Below, piece by piece: positions 9,662-17,032 of a stretch of DNA of 50,499 bases. The notes under the pieces were generated by a model that did no database searches, had not been told where the DNA came from, and was given only the letters and a program-made list of their open reading frames with translations. The stretch lies in NCBI RefSeq assembly GCF_028688295.1, contig NZ_JAQTYM010000007.1, positions 1-50,499 of the forward strand. Direction: 5' to 3'. Origin of the DNA: Sulfuricurvum sp. (GTDB lineage Bacteria; Campylobacterota; Campylobacteria; Campylobacterales; Sulfurimonadaceae). The position numbers were made by a program, and so were the translations under genes. The number at the start of each line of letters is the position of its first letter. Within the stretch, counting starts at the first letter, position 1.

Positions 9662-12229
9662 ATGCTCCAAACGTTCTTCGGAAAAATTTTCGGTACCAAA
9701 AACGATCATGAAATCAAAAAATACCTCAAGCGTGTAACACAGATCAATGCTCGTGAATCTCACTTTGCCGCGATGAGCGACGAAGCATTACAAAGCGCTT
9801 TTGCCGTTTTGAAACTATCAGTACAAAACAATGAAAAAACAATGGAAAGTGTATTGGTTGATTCATTTGCCATTACCCGCGAAGCAAGTAAACGTATCCT
9901 CGGTATGCGTCATTTTGATGTTCAACTGATCGGTGGGATGGTTTTGCATGAGGGACGTATTGCGGAGATGAAAACAGGTGAGGGTAAGACCTTAGTAGCA
10001 ACGCTACCGGTTGTTCTCAATGCGATGGATGGAAAAGGGGTTCATGTTGTAACGGTCAATGATTACCTCGCTTCTCGTGATGGTACACAGATGTCTGAAT
10101 TGTATTCATTTTTAGGATATACGACAGGTATTTTGGTAGAAACCGGTTACAACCCTGCCTCCAAACGTGAACAGTATGCGTGTGATATCACTTACGGTAC
10201 CAATAATGAATTTGGCTTTGACTACCTCCGCGATAACATGACCTACTCAAAAGAGCACATGGTTCAACGCGGACATGCGTATGTAATTGTTGATGAAGTG
10301 GATTCTATTTTGATCGATGAAGCGCGTACCCCTTTGATTATTTCCGGTCCTACTAATCGTACACTTGAAAATTACACGCGTGCGGATGCCGTTGCTAAAG
10401 CACTTGTTCGAGACGAACATTTCAGTGTTGATGAAAAAGATCGCTTAGTCCTTATTACCGAAGAGGGTATTGAACATGCCGAAAAACTTTTTGGGGTTGA
10501 TAACCTTTACAGTATTGAAAATTCGGCGCTCTCTCACCACCTCGACCAAGCGCTCAAAGCCAACAATGTGTTTGAACGAGATGTTGATTACGTTGTACAA
10601 GATGATCAAGTAGTAATCGTAGATGAATTTACAGGACGTTTGTCTGAAGGTCGTCGTTATTCAGAGGGACTTCATCAGGCTTTGGAAGCAAAAGAGGGGG
10701 TTATTATTAAAGAAGAGACGCAAACGCTCGCTGATATTACCTATCAAAACTATTTCCGTCTTTACCACAAAATCGGTGGTATGACCGGAACGGCGCAAAC
10801 CGAAGCAACCGAATTTTCTCAAATTTACAACCTCGACGTTATTTCGATCCCCACGAATGTTCCGGTAGTTCGATTGGATTTGAATGATTTGATCTACAAA
10901 ACCGAATCAGAAAAATTTGAAGCCGTTATCAAAAAAATTAAAGAGCTCAGTGCAAAAGGGCAACCGATGCTTATCGGTACCGCCTCCATTGAAAAATCGG
11001 AAAAATTGCATGAACTCCTAAAAGCAGAAAAAATCCCACACACCGTGCTGAACGCCAAAAACCATGCACAAGAGGGTGAAATCATTAAAAATGCAGGAGC
11101 CAAAGGTGCAATAACCATCGCGACGAACATGGCAGGTCGTGGTGTTGATATCAAGGTAGATGATGAGATCAAAGCACTCGGCGGTCTCTACATCCTCGGT
11201 ACTGAGCGTCATGAAAATCGCCGTATCGACAACCAGCTTCGCGGACGTGCCGGTCGTCAGGGTGACCCTGGAACGTCTCAGTTTTATCTTTCACTCGAAG
11301 ATAATCTTCTCCGCATTTTCGGTTCCGATAAAATCAAATCGATTATGGAACGCTTAGGTGTTGAAGACGGTGAATACATCGAGTCTGCCATGGTAACACG
11401 TGCGGTCGAAAAAGCGCAGAAAAAAGTCGAAAATATGCATTTTGAAGGACGTAAACATATCGTTGAATACGATGATGTAGCGAACGAGCAACGTAAAATA
11501 GTCTACCGTTTCCGTGGCGAACTTCTCGATCCTGAGTATAACGTTGGGGAAAAAATTGATGCAATTCGCGTTGAGTATATTAATCGTGTTCTCTTAAATT
11601 GTGCTATTTTTGAAGGGACACCGGAAGAAGAGATTGATCTTGAGCGTCTTGTTTTATTGTTGAAAGAAGAGTTGAATGCCGATATCGATGTTTCTCTCTT
11701 CAGTGAAAAAGAGTTTAATGCTATCCGTACACAAATGATAGAACATCTAAGCGAAGAATACAATACGAAGATGTCTGTGGTGGAAGCGAAACTCCGTAAT
11801 GATATCGAACGTGAAATTTATCTTAAAACTCTTGATACGGCGTGGCGTGAACATCTCTACCAAATGGACAGCATGAAAACCGGTATCCGACTTCGTGCCT
11901 ACAACCAAAAAGATCCGTTGGTTGAGTATAAAAAAGAGAGCTATAACCTTTTTGCCGAATTGGTAGAAACGATCAAGTACGACACTATTAAAACGCTCCA
12001 TATTATCCGTTTTAGAGTCGATAATGCAGAGGAAGAAGCTGAAGCGTTTGCACGTCAAATGGAGCTTGAAAAAAAACAAGAAGCTTTTAGAATGTCTCTT
12101 AATCATCAAGAGAATCCGGTAGAAGAGAAAAAAATTGCTAGAAATGAAGATTGCCCATGTGGAAGCGGCTTGAAATACAAAAATTGCTGCGGCAAAAGCG
12201 GACCTAAAAAAGGGGTATTTGCCTCTTGA
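9662..12229 (+). CDS. secA: Preprotein translocase ATPase SecA
   Basis: SecA is the motor that drives unfolded preproteins through SecYEG. The protein is 855 aa, complete. Visible features are [20 protein letters not shown] and [11 protein letters not shown] (Walker A, about 105-112), [20 protein letters not shown] (about 208-227), [20 protein letters not shown] and [10 protein letters not shown]. The C-terminal zinc motif [13 protein letters not shown] (about 830-842) is the SEC-C ligand set for SecB or ribosome contact. GAAGG lies six bases upstream of the ATG. The stop overlaps the TTG start of the next gene. Confidence 0.98.
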   Translation: MLQTFFGKIFGTKNDHEIKKYLKRVTQINARESHFAAMSDEALQSAFAVLKLSVQNNEKTMESVLVDSFAITREASKRILGMRHFDVQLIGGMVLHEGRIAEMKTGEGKTLVATLPVVLNAMDGKGVHVVTVNDYLASRDGTQMSELYSFLGYTTGILVETGYNPASKREQYACDITYGTNNEFGFDYLRDNMTYSKEHMVQRGHAYVIVDEVDSILIDEARTPLIISGPTNRTLENYTRADAVAKALVRDEHFSVDEKDRLVLITEEGIEHAEKLFGVDNLYSIENSALSHHLDQALKANNVFERDVDYVVQDDQVVIVDEFTGRLSEGRRYSEGLHQALEAKEGVIIKEETQTLADITYQNYFRLYHKIGGMTGTAQTEATEFSQIYNLDVISIPTNVPVVRLDLNDLIYKTESEKFEAVIKKIKELSAKGQPMLIGTASIEKSEKLHELLKAEKIPHTVLNAKNHAQEGEIIKNAGAKGAITIATNMAGRGVDIKVDDEIKALGGLYILGTERHENRRIDNQLRGRAGRQGDPGTSQFYLSLEDNLLRIFGSDKIKSIMERLGVEDGEYIESAMVTRAVEKAQKKVENMHFEGRKHIVEYDDVANEQRKIVYRFRGELLDPEYNVGEKIDAIRVEYINRVLLNCAIFEGTPEEEIDLERLVLLLKEELNADIDVSLFSEKEFNAIRTQMIEHLSEEYNTKMSVVEAKLRNDIEREIYLKTLDTAWREHLYQMDSMKTGIRLRAYNQKDPLVEYKKESYNLFAELVETIKYDTIKTLHIIRFRVDNAEEEAEAFARQMELEKKQEAFRMSLNHQENPVEEKKIARNEDCPCGSGLKYKNCCGKSGPKKGVFAS

Positions 12230-13422
12230 ATATTGTCTCTTTTCTCGTCAAACGGTTTTTGCGCTTTGACAAAGAGCAGCCGTTTATCTTTCTCTCTGCA
12301 CTTCTCGCATTCTCCGGAATCGCACTAGGGGTTATGGTCCTCATCATCGCTATGGCATTGATGAATGGTTTCGACAACGAGTTTAAAAAGAAACTGACCG
12401 TCATGAACTACCCCCTCACCATCCAACCCAAATTTTTCGGAACTGTCGATACGGCACTCGTCGATGAATTACGCTCAAACTTTCCTGAACTTGCATTTAG
12501 CCCCTACATCACCTCAGCCGTCCTCTCACGCAGTGGCGATCAGATGGAGGGGGGCTATCTTTTTGGTGTTGACTTTAAAGAAGAAGCAAAAGTAAATGCC
12601 GTACTGGCAGAAGGATTGAAAAACGGTGTCCCTGAGGGGTTTGAAGTGATGGTAGGGCAAACGCTTAAAGAGCAGTTCGTCCTTCAAGACGGTGAAAAAC
12701 TAACCTACATTTTCACTCAAATGGAACCGGGAGGTTTAGCCCTAACCCCGAAAATAAAACGTTTTTCGGTCATTTCCACGTTTAACTCAGGACTTAGCGC
12801 GTATGACAAAGGATTTTCGTACACCTCTATCGACGCCCTTCAGAGGATTTTAGGAATACCTGAAAACCTTTACGACGGTATTCATATCCATTCAGCTAAC
12901 CCCGAAGCAGACATTCATCGACTCAGTGCCGTCCTTCCTGATAGTGTAAGTATTCGAGGATGGTGGGAAGATAACGCCAACTTTTTTGCCGCCCTTAAAA
13001 TGGAAAAGATGTCTCTTTTTATTGTCTTGATGCTTATTATTCTAATCGCCGCAATCAATATTATCTCCTCATTACTGATGACCGTTATGAATCGCCGTAG
13101 TGAAATAGCTTTGTTGATTTCACTGGGGGCATCAAAAGGGGAGGTCAAAAAAATCTTCTTGATTCTCGGTGTAGTGATCGGTGTGTTAGGGATTACGACG
13201 GGGGCGGTTTTAGGGTTTTTAGGGATGTGGGTTTTAGGAACATTTGAAATCATTTCATTGCCTGCCGATGTCTATCCTACTTCGACATTACCACTCGATC
13301 TTAGTGTTATCGACTTCTTCTCTATTATTATCGGTGCGTTTGTCATCGTCTTGCTCTCTGCATGGTATCCTGCGAAAAAAGCTTCTGAAGTGGACGTATT
13401 GACCGTTTTACGAAACGAGTAA
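12226..13422 (+). CDS. LolC/LolE-family lipoprotein-releasing permease
   Basis: A 398-aa inner-membrane permease of the ABC lipoprotein-releasing complex that hands lipoproteins to LolA. A cytoplasmic start and first membrane segment (about 20-45, [20 protein letters not shown]) lead into a periplasmic MacB-like domain. Three C-terminal membrane segments follow (about 265-290, 310-340, 362-385) with the FtsX-type stretch [20 protein letters not shown]. The start is TTG, overlapping the secA stop (TTGA), which points to translational coupling. Only one LolC/E-type gene is present and no LolD ATPase is adjacent. A single permease working as a homodimer is possible, but genes elsewhere cannot be excluded. 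Confidence 0.88.
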   Translation: MNIVSFLVKRFLRFDKEQPFIFLSALLAFSGIALGVMVLIIAMALMNGFDNEFKKKLTVMNYPLTIQPKFFGTVDTALVDELRSNFPELAFSPYITSAVLSRSGDQMEGGYLFGVDFKEEAKVNAVLAEGLKNGVPEGFEVMVGQTLKEQFVLQDGEKLTYIFTQMEPGGLALTPKIKRFSVISTFNSGLSAYDKGFSYTSIDALQRILGIPENLYDGIHIHSANPEADIHRLSAVLPDSVSIRGWWEDNANFFAALKMEKMSLFIVLMLIILIAAINIISSLLMTVMNRRSEIALLISLGASKGEVKKIFLILGVVIGVLGITTGAVLGFLGMWVLGTFEIISLPADVYPTSTLPLDLSVIDFFSIIIGAFVIVLLSAWYPAKKASEVDVLTVLRNE

Positions 13423-13429
13423 CTTTTGC

Positions 13430-13456
13430 TATAATCTCCTCACTTTAACAGTGAGG
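13430..13456 (+). promoter_or_regulatory. TATAAT element followed by a perfect 7-bp hairpin
   Basis: TATAAT at 13430-13435 lies just after the permease stop. A hairpin CCTCACT-TTAAC-AGTGAGG follows at 13438-13456 with perfect 7-bp arms. There is no U run directly after the stem, so it is not a clean terminator. It may be the old promoter and leader of the lost gene whose tail lies downstream. Confidence 0.4.
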
Positions 13457-13470
13457 CACATAATTTGTCA

Positions 13471-13557
13471 TTTTTTTTAAAAAAACAATTCAAAGATATT
13501 AATATGATATTGTATGGCTTGAGTGAGGATGAGATTGGGATTGTGGAGGGGAATTAG
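13471..13557 (+). pseudogene. C-terminal remnant of a DNA methyltransferase/restriction protein
   Basis: The frame ending in TAG at 13555-13557 reads KQFKDINMILYGLSEDEIGI followed by VEGN and the stop. The pattern LYGLSEDEIxIVE at the extreme C-terminus is typical of Eco57I-like/type IIG methylase-nucleases and related N6-adenine methyltransferases. Only some 30-40 residues remain, with no start codon or upstream catalytic domain. The frame stays open back to about 13441, but resemblance ends near 13480. The stop overlaps the GTG of the next gene (TAGTG), so that gene was probably the downstream partner of a lost enzyme. Confidence 0.55.
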
Positions 13558-14093
13558 TGGCTTATGATTTTAAAGATAGTCTTGGAATAGCTTCTGATTG
13601 TGCAACAATTGCAGCATTTGGATGGGCAGTGTATGAATTTTATTATAAACGCCATTTTAAGATTAAAGCTATTGGTACACCATCTCCAGTAAATTCAAAA
13701 CCAACGGAATGTTTTTTAAATTTTGAAGTGATAAATCTTTCTGAACAATCATTAAAAAGAATTGATTTTATTGGTATTTGGATTAAACGATGGAACTCTT
13801 TTGGACAATTTTGGGAAATTCCACTCCAAGATGTAGGCTATCAAGAGAAAACAAAATTTTCACAAGATATTTTTCGTTTTTTGGATTCAGCTATAGAGCA
13901 GTGTGTGAAAGAGCAAACACTGTTTGATAGTTTATTCAAACCTAAATTAAAAATTGTTCTTAGAACTACTTTGGAACGCGAATTAGAAGTCAAAATAAAT
14001 AAATACTATAAGAACGCTTTAGAAGAAAAAGTGTATCAGTTATTTGAAAAATATGAAAAAAAAGCAAAATGTGAACAGTCTGAATTAAAATAA
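13557..14093 (+). CDS. Hypothetical protein, possible N-terminal membrane anchor
   Basis: A 178-aa protein that I do not recognise. The GTG start has a strong GGAGG Shine-Dalgarno located inside the methylase remnant. A mildly hydrophobic stretch at about 10-27 (IASDCATIAAFGWAVYEF) may be a single membrane segment. It is followed by a predicted beta-rich middle (ECFLNFEVINLSEQSLKRID, FIGIWIKRW) and a lysine-rich helical tail (about 145-178). Base composition is more AT-rich than the flanking secA and pgk genes, suggesting acquisition. It sits in a decayed region, so it may be a remaining accessory gene of a defunct restriction locus. Coding status is supported by length and ribosome site only. 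Confidence 0.6.
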   Translation: MAYDFKDSLGIASDCATIAAFGWAVYEFYYKRHFKIKAIGTPSPVNSKPTECFLNFEVINLSEQSLKRIDFIGIWIKRWNSFGQFWEIPLQDVGYQEKTKFSQDIFRFLDSAIEQCVKEQTLFDSLFKPKLKIVLRTTLERELEVKINKYYKNALEEKVYQLFEKYEKKAKCEQSELK

Positions 14094-14102
14094 GGGGAAA
14101 GT

Positions 14103-14311
14103 GTGAATGAACATTTCGACGAATGGAACAGCGTTAAAAAAGAGACGGACACTTTAACCTCTCCGATTTTCAAAGAACGCGAAGTGTACTATATGCGGAT
14201 GGGTCATAACATTGGACATGAGCAAAACGGTTGGAACGAAAGATCGGTACGATTAGCGAAGAAGATTTTGAGAAACTGAAAAATAAACTGAGAGAATTGA
14301 TGAAGCTGTGA
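14103..14311 (+). pseudogene. PemK/MazF-like gene, internally deleted and frameshifted
   Basis: A GTG at 14103, with AAGGGG upstream, opens a frame that runs 58 codons to a TGA at 14277-14279. Its N-terminal half (HFDEWNSVKK, then REVYYMRMGHNIGHEQNG) matches the intact gene at 43419-43811 (FSEWNNKK, REIFYAHIGENVGYEQDG). Directly after the conserved EQNG, a different frame reads LERKIGTISEEDFEKLKNKL and ends at 14311. This matches the C-terminus of the intact copy (LDRKIGKINKEAYKELKTKV). The whole middle, about 70-75 codons, is gone, so the gene cannot make a functional toxin fold. Confidence 0.75.
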
Positions 14312-14320
14312 GTTGTTCCC

Positions 14321-14336
14321 CTTGGGTTGCCCCAAG
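14321..14336. repeat. Small hairpin repeat 1
   Basis: CTTGGG-TTGC-CCCAAG, a perfect 6-bp stem with a 4-nt loop, lies just after the PemK remnant. It could be a leftover terminator, but no U run follows. Confidence 0.4.
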
Positions 14337-14409
14337 AGTAGTCCCGAAGGAAATTAGACCAAAATTATAACACAAAATAAATAAAACGTGGATAGGCAGA
14401 ATTTTTCCC

Positions 14410-14485
14410 GTCATTTTGTATGACCGTAGGAAATCCTTTAGGGCTTGATAGGGAATCTAAGATGCTGAATCAAGTTCAGCATGAC
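14410..14485. repeat. Dispersed-repeat-like element bounded by GTCAT/ATGAC
   Basis: The element begins GTCAT and ends ATGAC. It includes the perfect hairpin ATGCTGAA-TCAAG-TTCAGCAT (14462-14482). It resembles the short intergenic repeats with a 'GTCAT...TTCAGCATGAC' edge found in many bacterial genomes. Its copy number in this genome cannot be seen here. Confidence 0.5.
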
Positions 14486-14511
14486 AAAAAGCCAAAACTA
14501 AATAAGGGGGG

Positions 14512-14530
14512 CAAGGGGTAAAACCCCTTG
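14512..14530. repeat. Small hairpin repeat 3
   Basis: CAAGGGGT-AAA-ACCCCTTG is a perfect 8-bp stem with a 3-nt loop, embedded in a G-rich then C-rich stretch. It is non-coding and resembles a repeat or mobile-element end. Confidence 0.45.
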
Positions 14531-14574
14531 GCTACGTCAGAAATTTAGGCGTCAGGTGATACCTATAACTAATC

Positions 14575-14624
14575 GGAGGTGGGGCTTTAGTCCCGCATTT
14601 TGGCGAGGCTAAAGCCTCACTTCC
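14575..14624. repeat. REP/BIME-like imperfect inverted repeat
   Basis: Left arm GGAGGTGGGGCTTTAG (14575-14590) pairs with right arm CTAAAGCCTCACTTCC (14609-14624) with two mismatches across a spacer that has a further CGC/GCG stem. The GGCTTTAG core resembles REP elements mobilised by REP-associated tyrosine transposases (RAYT). No such transposase is in the window. Confidence 0.5.
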
Positions 14625-14767
14625 AAATAGATTTATATAAATAAAAAGTAGAGATACAATTGAATTGAAAAAAGTTCTGAGTGTGTACCGACAGAACGAT
14701 TACAAATGTAACCACAATGAATGGTATTTATGTCATCATATCGGAATCCTAAAAAAAGAGAATCGAG
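14625..14767. other. Spacer before pgk
   Basis: No recognised gene lies here. A frame without a plausible start (14641-14802) stays open for 53 codons and runs into pgk in another frame; it contains several Cys and His codons but matches nothing I know. A pgk promoter is expected here, but no clear -10 box stands out. Confidence 0.35.
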
Positions 14768-15976
14768 ATGATCAGCAATATATTCACAATGGGCGGGGTT
14801 AAGAGTTTAAGAGATATTGATCTGACTGGCAAAAGAGTTTTGATCCGTGTTGATTTTAATGTCCCTATGGATGCACAATATACAATCTCTGATGATAGCC
14901 GTATACGCGCGGCTCTTCCCACAATCAATTACTGCATTGATCATAATGTTTGCTCTATTACCCTCGTAAGTCATTTGGGGCGACCAAAAGGGGGCTATGA
15001 TGAGCGCTATACGCTCCGTCATCTCCAAAAACGTCTGGAACGATTGCTTCAAAAAAAAGTGGAGTTTATCGATGATTTGGATGAACTAAAAGCCGAAAAT
15101 ACCCATTGCTCTATTGAGCGTATTTTTCTCCTCGAAAATATCCGTTTTTATGAGGGTGAAAAAAAGAATGATCCGGCATTTTGCCAAAAGCTCGCAGACC
15201 TCTGTGATGTCTATGTCAACGATGCATTCGGAACTTCTCACCGCAAAGATGCATCTACTTATGGAATCGCTGATTATGTCGAAACAAAAGTAGCCGGTTT
15301 TTTAATGATGCGAGAGATAGAAGCGTTTACCAAAGCACTTGAAAAACCGATTCGTCCTATCGCTTTGGTGGTTGGCGGTTCTAAGATCTCTTCCAAAATC
15401 ACCCTTTTAACCTCCGTCATCCCTAAAATCGATAAATTAATCATCGGCGGTGCGATGAGTAATACCTTTTTAAAAGCGCTTGGTTATGATATGCGAGCTT
15501 CGTTGGTGGAAGATGATTACGTAGAGGTTGCCAAGGAGGTATTGTCCGAGGCAAAAGCGCATGGTGTCAAAATCTATCTCCCTGTGGATGTAGTTTCTAC
15601 CGATTCGATCGAGCACCCTGTCGATATCAAGATTACACCGGTTCAAGATGTGTTAGAAGGTTTTCATGCGGTTGATATCGGCCCCGCAACGCTTAAACTG
15701 TTTTCCGAAGCGATTGATCTTTCTAATACGATTATTTGGAATGGGCCGATGGGGATTTACGAAATCAGCCAGTTTTCAAAAGGAACCTACAAGCTTGCCT
15801 CTATCATCGCGGACAGTTATGCATTTAGTATCGTTGGAGGTGGAGATACCGCCGATGCCGTAGAAAAAGCAGGAGAAAAAGAGAAATTCAGTTTTATCTC
15901 CACCGGAGGCGGAGCCAGTTTGGAGCTGTTGGAGGGGAAAGTCCTACCCGGATTTGAAAAATTGGATCGCAAATAA
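14768..15976 (+). CDS. pgk: Phosphoglycerate kinase
   Basis: Interconverts 1,3-bisphosphoglycerate/ADP and 3-phosphoglycerate/ATP in glycolysis, gluconeogenesis and carbon fixation. The protein is 402 aa. Motifs are RVLIRVDFNVPMD, the substrate loop SHLGRPKGGYDE, NDAFGTSHRKDAST, the domain-hinge region and the nucleotide-site GGGDTADAVEKAG and STGGGASLELLEGK. The start is ambiguous: homologues begin near KSLRDIDL. ATG 14768 has a purine-rich AAGAGAATCGAG upstream, while ATG 14789 has no ribosome site, so the first is chosen. Unlike many genomes, no gap gene is adjacent; a repeat-filled spacer lies upstream instead. corA follows after 14 bp. Confidence 0.96.
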   Translation: MISNIFTMGGVKSLRDIDLTGKRVLIRVDFNVPMDAQYTISDDSRIRAALPTINYCIDHNVCSITLVSHLGRPKGGYDERYTLRHLQKRLERLLQKKVEFIDDLDELKAENTHCSIERIFLLENIRFYEGEKKNDPAFCQKLADLCDVYVNDAFGTSHRKDASTYGIADYVETKVAGFLMMREIEAFTKALEKPIRPIALVVGGSKISSKITLLTSVIPKIDKLIIGGAMSNTFLKALGYDMRASLVEDDYVEVAKEVLSEAKAHGVKIYLPVDVVSTDSIEHPVDIKITPVQDVLEGFHAVDIGPATLKLFSEAIDLSNTIIWNGPMGIYEISQFSKGTYKLASIIADSYAFSIVGGGDTADAVEKAGEKEKFSFISTGGGASLELLEGKVLPGFEKLDRK

Positions 15977-15990
15977 GGAAAGAGTAGCGT

Positions 15991-16959
15991 ATGGTACGAT
16001 TTTATACACGTGATCATGAGAATTTTACGATATCGGAGTTAGGTGATATCGCTTTATCCATTGATCATGAGAAGATAATGTGGATCGATTTATTGCAAGC
16101 AAGTTCGACGGAAATTAAACAGATCGAAGATATTTTTGGCCTAGAATTGCCGACAAAACATGATCGTGAGGAGATTGAACAAAGTTCCCGTTATTGGGAA
16201 GATAGCAGGTTAATCAAGATTAATTCTTACTTTTTTGTCTCTTTCTTTTTTGTGGAGAGTGCAAAATCGCATTATAATGAAAGTGTGAGTTTTGTATTAC
16301 AGGACAATATTCTCTTTAGTGTGCGGGACAGTGAACTTCAAACATTTGATATGATGAGTAAAATGCTCCTCTCACATCCCAAAGAGCTTACCTCCGGATA
16401 CGATATTTTTATGCAGATTTTTGATATCCGTATCGATAAAGATGCTGATTTACTCGAATATGCTTCCCGTGAGAGCGATGAGATACGTAAAAAACTCTTA
16501 TGGGAGCGGGAGAGCCATTCCATCGAGTTGCTCAGAAAAATCTCAACATTACAAGAGTTCACTCTAAAAGTGCGTCAATCGGTTTTTGATAAACGACGGA
16601 TTCTTACTGCCATGGCAAAATCACCCAAGCTTTCAAAACCGATCAAAGAAGACATTGTTATCATGATGAAAGATATCAATTCCCTGATCGAATTTATCGC
16701 GATCGATGACAACACACTAGACAATCTACAAAATCTTTTTTTAGCACAAACTACTATCGAACAAAACAAGATTATTAAACTCTTTACGGTTGCCAGTGTT
16801 GCATTGATGCCACCGACCTTGATCGCCAGTATTTATGGGATGAATTTTAAGTTTATGCCGGAACTCGGATGGAGTATGGGATATCCGATGTCACTGCTAC
16901 TCATGATAGTATCGGCGGTTATTCCCCTTCTTTATTTTCGTAATCGTGGATGGTTATAA
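15991..16959 (+). CDS. corA: CorA-family magnesium/divalent cation channel
   Basis: A 322-aa pentameric inner-membrane channel for Mg2+ (Co2+ and Ni2+ in some members). It has a large acidic cytoplasmic N-terminal domain with long helices (about 140-250), then two C-terminal membrane segments. The signature YGMN, between VALMPPTLIASI and FKFMPELGW, ends the first pore helix (about residues 276-279). It is likely co-transcribed with pgk, 14 bp upstream. Confidence 0.93.
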   Translation: MVRFYTRDHENFTISELGDIALSIDHEKIMWIDLLQASSTEIKQIEDIFGLELPTKHDREEIEQSSRYWEDSRLIKINSYFFVSFFFVESAKSHYNESVSFVLQDNILFSVRDSELQTFDMMSKMLLSHPKELTSGYDIFMQIFDIRIDKDADLLEYASRESDEIRKKLLWERESHSIELLRKISTLQEFTLKVRQSVFDKRRILTAMAKSPKLSKPIKEDIVIMMKDINSLIEFIAIDDNTLDNLQNLFLAQTTIEQNKIIKLFTVASVALMPPTLIASIYGMNFKFMPELGWSMGYPMSLLLMIVSAVIPLLYFRNRGWL

Positions 16960-16965
16960 TATTTT

Positions 16966-17003
16966 GTAGTACTATGTAACCATTTTATACTACAATGTAG
17001 AAT
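16966..17003 (+). promoter_or_regulatory. Putative nifJ promoter with repeated TACTA/TACAA-ATGTA motifs
   Basis: The 73-bp gap before nifJ carries TAGTACTATGTAAC and then TATACTACAATGTAG about 20 bp further on. These are two near-copies of a short palindromic motif (TAC-TAT-GTA; CTAC-AAT-GTAG). The second includes a TACAAT -10 candidate about 30 bp upstream of the ATG. Whether the motifs bind a regulator or are just promoter AT-structure is unknown. Confidence 0.4.
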
Positions 17004-17032
17004 GAAAATCTCTACTCAGGAGAAGCTATTAC

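Noticed and set aside
14312-14640. CRISPR array or insertion sequence in the repeat-rich spacer
   Set aside because: The hairpins differ in sequence and spacing, there are no regular repeats with spacers, and no transposase reading frame.
14641-14802. 53-codon open frame with several Cys/His codons running into pgk
   Set aside because: It has no start codon with a ribosome site, no recognisable family, and it overlaps the pgk start in a different frame.
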